In this document: positions 58,741 to 64,000 of the stretch, piece by piece
Layout: each line of letters opens with the position of its first letter
Position numbering within the stretch: the stretch's first letter is position 1
DNA from: Eucommia ulmoides
Taxonomy: Eukaryota; Streptophyta; Magnoliopsida; Garryales; Eucommiaceae
Assembly (NCBI GenBank): GCA_016647705.1
Contig: CM028328.1
Span: 36,990,501-37,054,500 of the forward strand
Length of the DNA stretch: 64,000 nucleotides
Direction: 5' to 3'
Made by a program: the position numbers and the translations under genes
Notes under the pieces: model-generated
Databases searched by the model: none
Seen by the model: the letters and a program-made list of their open reading frames with translations, nothing else
Told to the model about the DNA's origin: nothing

Positions 58741-59652
58741 TATAAAATAGGAAAAATTATCTATTAATCCCCATAAAAGAAATTATTTACCACCTACTCT
58801 CATCGACTTTTCTTTGCACCAATTAGTCCCATCAACATATTTTTCTTACACCAATTAGTCTCATCAATACCTTTTCTTACACCAATTAGTCCCGTTTTAA
58901 AAAATGGTGAGGATTGAGTTTACTGAAATGCCCTCTCGTGAGTTTCACATCAAGAAGGAAAGTCGTCAAACTGGTGCACCACCGCTGTCAGCAGCCGCAG
59001 CCGCCGGTCGCCGCCGCCGCCTGTCGCCGATTGCCAGTCGCCGCCTCTATAAATTACAGCTTTCACCCCAAACTTTATGACTTTTTGTCACTTTTTATAT
59101 GTTCGAAAAAAAATATATCTTGATTTTAGGTTAAAATCGTTACTAAACGTAACGTAAAACAAAAGAACAATTGATGTTATATTCAACATTTACAAGTGTT
59201 GAATGTAACATCTACAGGTGTTCAATGTAATATTATATGTATTTTACTCTATATACAAAAATACGAGAATAATGAATATTATATTCAACACTCACAGGTA
59301 TTGAATGTTACATTCAATATCCACATGAGGAGTATTTTGGTCAGAAAAAAATAGCATCATAAAAAAAATAAAAAAAATAAAAAAAAATTGTTACATTCAA
59401 CACCCACAGGTGTTGAATGCTACATTCAACATCCACATAAGAGGTGTTTTGGTCAGAAAAAAATAGCATAAAAAAAATAAAAAATAAAATAAAATTTAAT
59501 AATTTTGATGTTACATTCAGCATCTATATGAGGAATATTTTAGCCAGAAAAAGACAAAAAGACTTATTGGTAAAAAAAAAAAAAAAAATGAGAATAATTG
59601 ATAATTTCTTTTGTATTTTGGGACTAAATAGTACATTTTCCTATAAAATATT
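58741..59652. mobile_element. Candidate MITE-like element with imperfect TIRs
   Basis: The left end (58741-58790) and the inverted right end (59605-59652) share ATAGGAAAA, ACTATTTAGTCCC-like and AAAAGAAATTAT blocks over about 45 bases. The interior holds CCGCCG-rich text (58985-59050) and a hairpin-bearing tandem repeat. No transposase is visible, so it would be non-autonomous. Target duplication not established. Confidence 0.45.
59170..59560. repeat. Tandem repeat of small hairpins
   Basis: Units built on ttcaacacccacaggtgttg, a near-perfect inverted repeat, recur at about 59185, 59213, 59288, 59397 and 59425, each later one followed by a gaggtgttttggtcagaaa phrase and an A-rich tail. Spacing of the longer unit is about 105-115 bp. 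Confidence 0.8.
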
Positions 59653-59656
59653 ATAA

Positions 59657-60034
59657 GCAATCGGATGAAACGTGTTATTAATGGATTAGGTTCTTTCATT
59701 AAGAATCAAAGGAGAGAGAGAGAGATCTTTGCTAATTACCAAAATGACTTGAGTCAAAAGTTGTAGGATTAATTCAAAAAAGAACAGTGGTCAGAAGTAA
59801 TTCGGTCGCAAGTAAGAAAACGTGCCTAGCCTTTCGGCGACTATTTACGAACACCTACCAACCACGTTAGTTTTCAGGCTTTGACTCCCCACTCCAAACC
59901 GCGAAAGAAAAACTCCGGGCCCTGTGTTGGTTGGTGAAGCAATTTCGCATGACAACAATACTGCGGTGGTTGCGATTGATACTACTACGGAAAACCAACA
60001 ATATACGAGGAATAGAAAATCCTTCACAATGGTT
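59657..60034. other. Unassigned stretch
   Basis: No family recognised on either strand. Overlapping frames at 59845-60142 have no supporting motif. Confidence 0.5.
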
Positions 60035-60209
60035 TGTGTTCGAACAAGTGAGAGACGGAATATGAAGAAAGAATATGAAACAATTGTATTAATATTGTGT
60101 AAAAATTATAATATTACAGAGATGTATAAAGGATCTATATAGATAGTGATTAAGATTTTTCTAGTGGGATTAAGATTTAACCAAATGGGATTATATACAT
60201 GTATTAACA
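60035..60209 (-). repeat. Probable short 3' LTR of the copia element
   Basis: On the minus strand it starts TGTTAATACATG at 60209 after a ttggcgggg purine tract and ends near CACA at 60035. With no 5' LTR to compare, both ends are estimates. Confidence 0.5.
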
Positions 60210-60479
60210 CCCCGCCAAAGTCAAGGCGGTAAAGCAAACGTGAACTTGAATTTGAAAATCAGAGTGTGAAAGTATTTGGGTGGATGTACCTTGGTGAAAA
60301 TGTTTGTTGTTTGATCGACAGAACTAACAGAGTGCTAGAGAACAATATTTTGGAGAATGTGATGATGGATGAAATGATAATTAGTCTTGATGTGTTTGAT
60401 GTGCTCTGGAAAACGTCATTTTGGGTGATCTAAATAACACTCTGGTTGTAACAATTTAAAACAATAGTTGTAAGGGAGA

Positions 60480-61600
60480 AGATTCATATGCTAGAAAGGA
60501 GCCAACGAAGTCAAACTAGTTTTCGTGTTTTGTCAGCAATGGCACGATACTCGCCTTCAGACGAGTGACAACAATTTGTTTCTTACTGTACCAGGAAATA
60601 ATTGAGTGGTGGAAGAAGAAATAATAATCAGTGATTGAGCGTCTGTCAGTAGGATCTACGGCCTAGTTGGCATCAAAATAGGCCTTTAAAATGGAATTGG
60701 ATTAGACTGAGAAATGAAGCCTGTGAAACAAGTTGTCTTTAACATGTCGAAGAATGTAAAGGACAACCGAGTATTGCGAGTTCCGAGGAGTGAAAAAGAA
60801 TTGACTGCCTTGATGGACAACATAAGCAATGTCCAAGCAAGTAATGATAAGATATACCAAACTTTCAACCTGTTGGTGATAGAGAATGACATTAGGGAGA
60901 GGTGAGCTCTCTAGTAGAGTAAATCTTATATTCGGCTCCGAAAGATCGCAGCGGTGAAGTCAGTGATGTCAACCTTATAAAAGAGATTAGAGGCATACTT
61001 GGTCTGAGAGAGAAATTATTCATCTAAACCAGATAAAACTTAGAAACCAAGAAAATATGTGAACACGCCAAGATCTTTCATGCCGAATTAACCATTGAGA
61101 AAAATTTTGAGTTCAAAGATTCCACAAAGATCATCTCTTATAACGATTATGTCATCCATATACAGTAAAATGAGGATAATATAGTTGAATGTTTGAAAAA
61201 TGAACAAGGTACAATCATGAGCGCTAGATGTAAACTTGAACTGGAGGATAGTGATGCTGAATTTTGCAAATCAAGCACGCGGAGCTTATTTGAGACCAGA
61301 TAGGGCACGACAAAAGTGACAAACTTTTTGTTGAGGATAAGTTAGGTCAGGAGAGGTATGCATATTAACTTTCTCAAAGCATTTTCCATTGAGGAAGACA
61401 TTCTAGACATCTATCTGAAAAAGAATCCATTTACGACAGCAACGACAATAAGAGTACGGACAAATGTGAGTCTAGCTACAGGGGCAAACGTCTCTTTGTA
61501 GTGGATGCCATATTCTTGAGTGAATTATTTTTCACAAGTCGGGCTTTATAGCATTCGATAAAACCATCAAAAAGTGTTTTAATTTTAAAAATTTACTTAC
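60480..61600 (-). pseudogene. Copia reverse transcriptase and RNase H region
   Basis: The YMDDIIV catalytic phrase is encoded near 61160-61140. RNase H phrases AYFDAN, DPTDRRSITDYYFF and SWYSKKQIVVTRLKAEYRA lie at about 60690-60560. Such phrases are standard in Ty1/copia pol. Broken. Confidence 0.8.
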
Positions 61601-62399
61601 ATCCAATCGGAGATTTCCCCGAATGGAGGTCAACGCGATCACAAGTATGAGCTAGCATAAAGTTTTTCATCCATTGTTTTCTGCCGAAGAGGGTTAGTAC
61701 TGGGCTCTATAAAGGATTGAGACTCATGCAAAATTAAGGTAGAAAAAATAATGAAAATAAAAAAGATATAAGGGAGGTTATGTTACCCAGCTAGAAAGAC
61801 AGAGATTCTCTAAGATAGACTCAGTTGATGCAACATCTAAAGTCATTGGGATATGCTTGAGGGAGTCGTGTTGAGGATCCGTAAATAGAGTAGGAACGTC
61901 AATGGGTGTCAAGGGGGTAGCCGGAGGATCTATTTGAGACTTAGTGATATTTGTGATCGGATGATCAAGATGTAGATATGTGGATGGATTAGTGAAATAT
62001 AGATGGTTTATGGTAAATGTTGAATGAAATTTGGATATGGAGGAAAACATCTTGTGTTCCCAGAAAGTGACATGACAAGAAATACAAAGACGATTAGAAA
62101 TGGAATCCCAAAATCAATATCCTTTATGTTCAATTTCATATCCAAGGAAACAACATACTCGAGCCCAAGGTTCAAGTTTGGTATGTTCATGAGATTGTAA
62201 GATGACAAAGCAAGCACACCCAAGGGCCTTTAAGAAACTGTAATTACGAGAAACAATATGCAACTTCTCATAAGGGCAATTATTACCAATGGTTGGTGAA
62301 GGCTCCCGATTGATGGTAAAGACGATAATAAGAATAACGTCTCCCCAAAAGCACTCCAGAGGAGGATGAAATAACTAGTGCATGAACAATATCTAAGAT

Positions 62400-62900
62400 A
62401 TGTCAATGTTGACATTCAGCTCGACTATTTTCGGCAAAAGTGCCAATGAAGGATCTATGGGGAAGTGTTCCATGTTTTTCAACAGTGGAAATGAAATGTT
62501 GGTTCTTGTATTCCATTGCATTGTCAAATTTGAAGATTTTGATATTGCGAGAAAATTGAGTTTGAACAATGACAACAAATTCTAAATAGATTTGAGGTAA
62601 TTCGAAACACTTGTGCATGAGGTACAACTAAGTGTATCGAGAGCAATCATTGAGAAATATGACAAAGTATTTGGATACTTCCATTGTGGTAGAAGGTGAG
62701 GGTCCCAAACATTAGATCGGACAAGGTCAAAGGGTGCATGAGAGATTGAGTCACTAGTGGAAAAGTTAAGACATGTTCTTTAGCTTCTTAACATGGAAGG
62801 CAATCTATATGCTCGATAGAGACAAATCCTGATTTCCCAATAGAGGCTAAAGTAAGTATACGTCCAATGGATTCATGACCTAACTAGGAATGCCAAACGC
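62400..62900 (-). pseudogene. Copia integrase region
   Basis: The minus-strand frame at 62627-62403 has KIFKFDNAMEYKNQHFISTV and KHGTLPHRSFIGTFAENSRA, the catalytic-core end of copia integrases. Upstream at about 62700 are SDVWGPS-like and IFLNDCSRY-like phrases, and near 62890 a pre-integrase-like stretch. Broken. Confidence 0.8.
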
Positions 62901-62907
62901 TGAGAGA

Positions 62908-63062
62908 AGATGAATCAAGTGATGATGATGAGGATGGTGGTGGTAGTAATAAGGATGATAGGTATGATGGTGCTAGGAATAAAGATAATGATGGTTAAGA
63001 TGAATTAGGTGGTGGTGATAAGGATGGTGATAGTAGTGGTGGTAACGAGAATGATGATAGTT
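62908..63062. repeat. GAT/GGT-rich minisatellite, left part
   Basis: Irregular gatgatgatgaggatggtgg units. The same type of text resumes at about 63953, so the insert between them probably split one array. Confidence 0.8.
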
Positions 63063-63065
63063 AAT

Positions 63066-63950
63066 GAGTGTAAAATTCAGTAATCCCAAACTTCCCCAAT
63101 AGAAGACTGTCACGTGTTCAAGATCCCCAAGTGGGACCTAGTTTACTAATAAAGAAACTTGAAGACCCCGCCAGTCAGGGGACCAGACTCAGCTCCAACC
63201 CGTCAGAACCAAGAAAGGGGCTACGGGTGTCACTTGGTAGAATTTTCCTATCGAGGGTTGAGGACATATTTTCTCACCTCGGCACCTTCCCAGGCTGGTA
63301 TTCCCCAAATCGACAGCCCTATCCAGCAGACTCGTGCATGAAAACATCCCCTGCCCAACTCATACTATCAAGCTGAACTAGGGAAGTCCCCTTTCTAACT
63401 CTAGAAGAATGGAAAGAAATCTCCTAAGTGTCATGGGTTAGGCTGCCTCTCCGTTTCCGTACATAGTTAACCCACGGACTCCTCCTCAAAGGGCCAAAAA
63501 GCCTAGGCCCACGGGTTTAGTCTCTCCAAATGCCCCCACAGTGGCCACATGCCAAGCTTAGGATAATCATCCGAGCTTAGACCCGCTAATCCTACGAATG
63601 CTAATCAGCCGTCTCGCCCATAAAATGAAGGGCCAACGATGCCCAAAGATATCCCGAAATCACTAAATGCTCTGCTACTTCTCTAAAGCATATTTTTAGT
63701 CTTTTTTTCCCTCGAGCTCTTACTCTTACGATGGAGAGACTTTACCAAGAAACACCTCCATGGGTCTTTCCGCAAGTACCAGCTCGGAGCACACCCTAGA
63801 ACAGACAAACATCCATTTTGGACCTTAGGACGTTTCGGCCTACTTAATTGAAATGACCAGATCTAAGACCTTCTCCACTCCACCCCAGAAAGAAAAAAAT
63901 GATTATACCCTAACCAGACCATACAGTTGGTGTTGACCAAAATTTGACAT
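63066..63950 (+). repeat. GC-richer LTR-like insert in the minisatellite
   Basis: About 0.88 kb, clearly richer in C and G than its surroundings. It starts around TGTAAAATTCAG and ends around TTTGACATCA, so TG...CA ends are possible. A cataaaatgaagg promoter-like site is at about 63619. No matching target duplication was found. It could be a solo LTR or other insert. Open frames at 63131-63376 are not supported by any motif. Confidence 0.4.
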
Positions 63951-63952
63951 CA

Positions 63953-64000
63953 ATAATAGTAATTATGATGGTGATTGTAGTGAGGGTGATGGGCGTGATG
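63953..64000. repeat. GAT/GGT-rich minisatellite, right part
   Basis: ataatagtaattatgatggtg text like that at 62908-63062, cut by the window end. Confidence 0.7.

Larger units (their letters stand above)
60035..62900 (-). mobile_element. Ty1/copia element, 5'-truncated, minus strand
   Basis: From right to left: pre-integrase and integrase start (62900-62400), linker, reverse transcriptase (about 61600-61000), RNase H (about 60700-60480), purine tract and a short 3' LTR (60209-60035). Gag and the 5' LTR are absent; the element stops at a GAT-rich repeat. The order integrase before RT is diagnostic of Ty1/copia. It has many breaks (more than ten) and is an old fossil. Confidence 0.82.

Noticed and set aside
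63131-63376. Two overlapping plus-strand frames in the GC-richer insert
   Set aside because: Open mainly because of higher GC; no family signature. The insert is better explained as LTR-like.

Overview
This is a repeat-dense, AT-rich stretch of plant nuclear DNA, almost certainly an angiosperm and probably a eudicot. No intact host gene, rRNA or tRNA gene is visible. The assignment rests on plant-type LTR retrotransposons (Athila and Tat/Ogre lineages with long LTRs, a chromovirus, SIRE-type copia-like LTRs), a Helitron with plant gene fragments, and homology to the plant AHL and IQD families. The exact species cannot be read from the sequence.

Layout. 1-1334 holds a 71-bp minisatellite, a G tract and an 18-bp tandem repeat. 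1335-6382 is a short Athila-lineage element with both LTRs and a 5-bp target duplication but no pol. From 6670 a long Tat/Ogre-type LTR runs rightwards. It is split first by a 12.4-kb Athila element (9549-21955, target duplication gcaac) and then by a 2.1-kb solo LTR (21995-24119); its end and leader resume at 24125-24900. A minus-strand coding remnant of unrecognised family follows (about 24900-26000). At 26202-30909 a non-autonomous Helitron on the minus strand carries broken pieces of two host gene families, an AT-hook/PPC (AHL) gene with its exon borders and an IQ67-domain (IQD)-like gene. AT-rich sequence with strong hairpins follows to 32.9 kb.

32893-38918 is a second Tat-type copy in inverted orientation (gag end, leader, 2.7-kb LTR). 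38919-41955 is the 3' part of a SIRE-type element whose LTR belongs to the same family as the solo LTRs at 21995 and 44892. 41956-44405 is another LTR-like block on the minus strand. 44406-55010 is an older non-coding repeat split by the solo LTR 44892-47093 and by a nearly full-length CRM/Reina-like chromovirus (47989-54762, target duplication ttatt), whose pol reading frame runs into its own 3' LTR. 55-60 kb is AT-rich and holds two candidate terminal-inverted-repeat elements. 60035-62900 is a 5'-truncated Ty1/copia element on the minus strand. The window ends in a GAT-rich minisatellite split by a GC-richer, LTR-like insert.

None of these elements looks intact. Nesting gives relative ages: the Tat LTR is older than the Athila element and solo LTR inside it, and the 44-55 kb repeat is older than the chromovirus inside it. 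Paired LTRs differ by roughly 7-12% by eye, suggesting insertions some millions of years old. The most unusual recurring feature is a set of regularly spaced GC-rich palindromes upstream of the TATA-like boxes in two unrelated LTR groups, often next to an AGAGAGTTT motif, together with three purine-tract copies in each Athila element.
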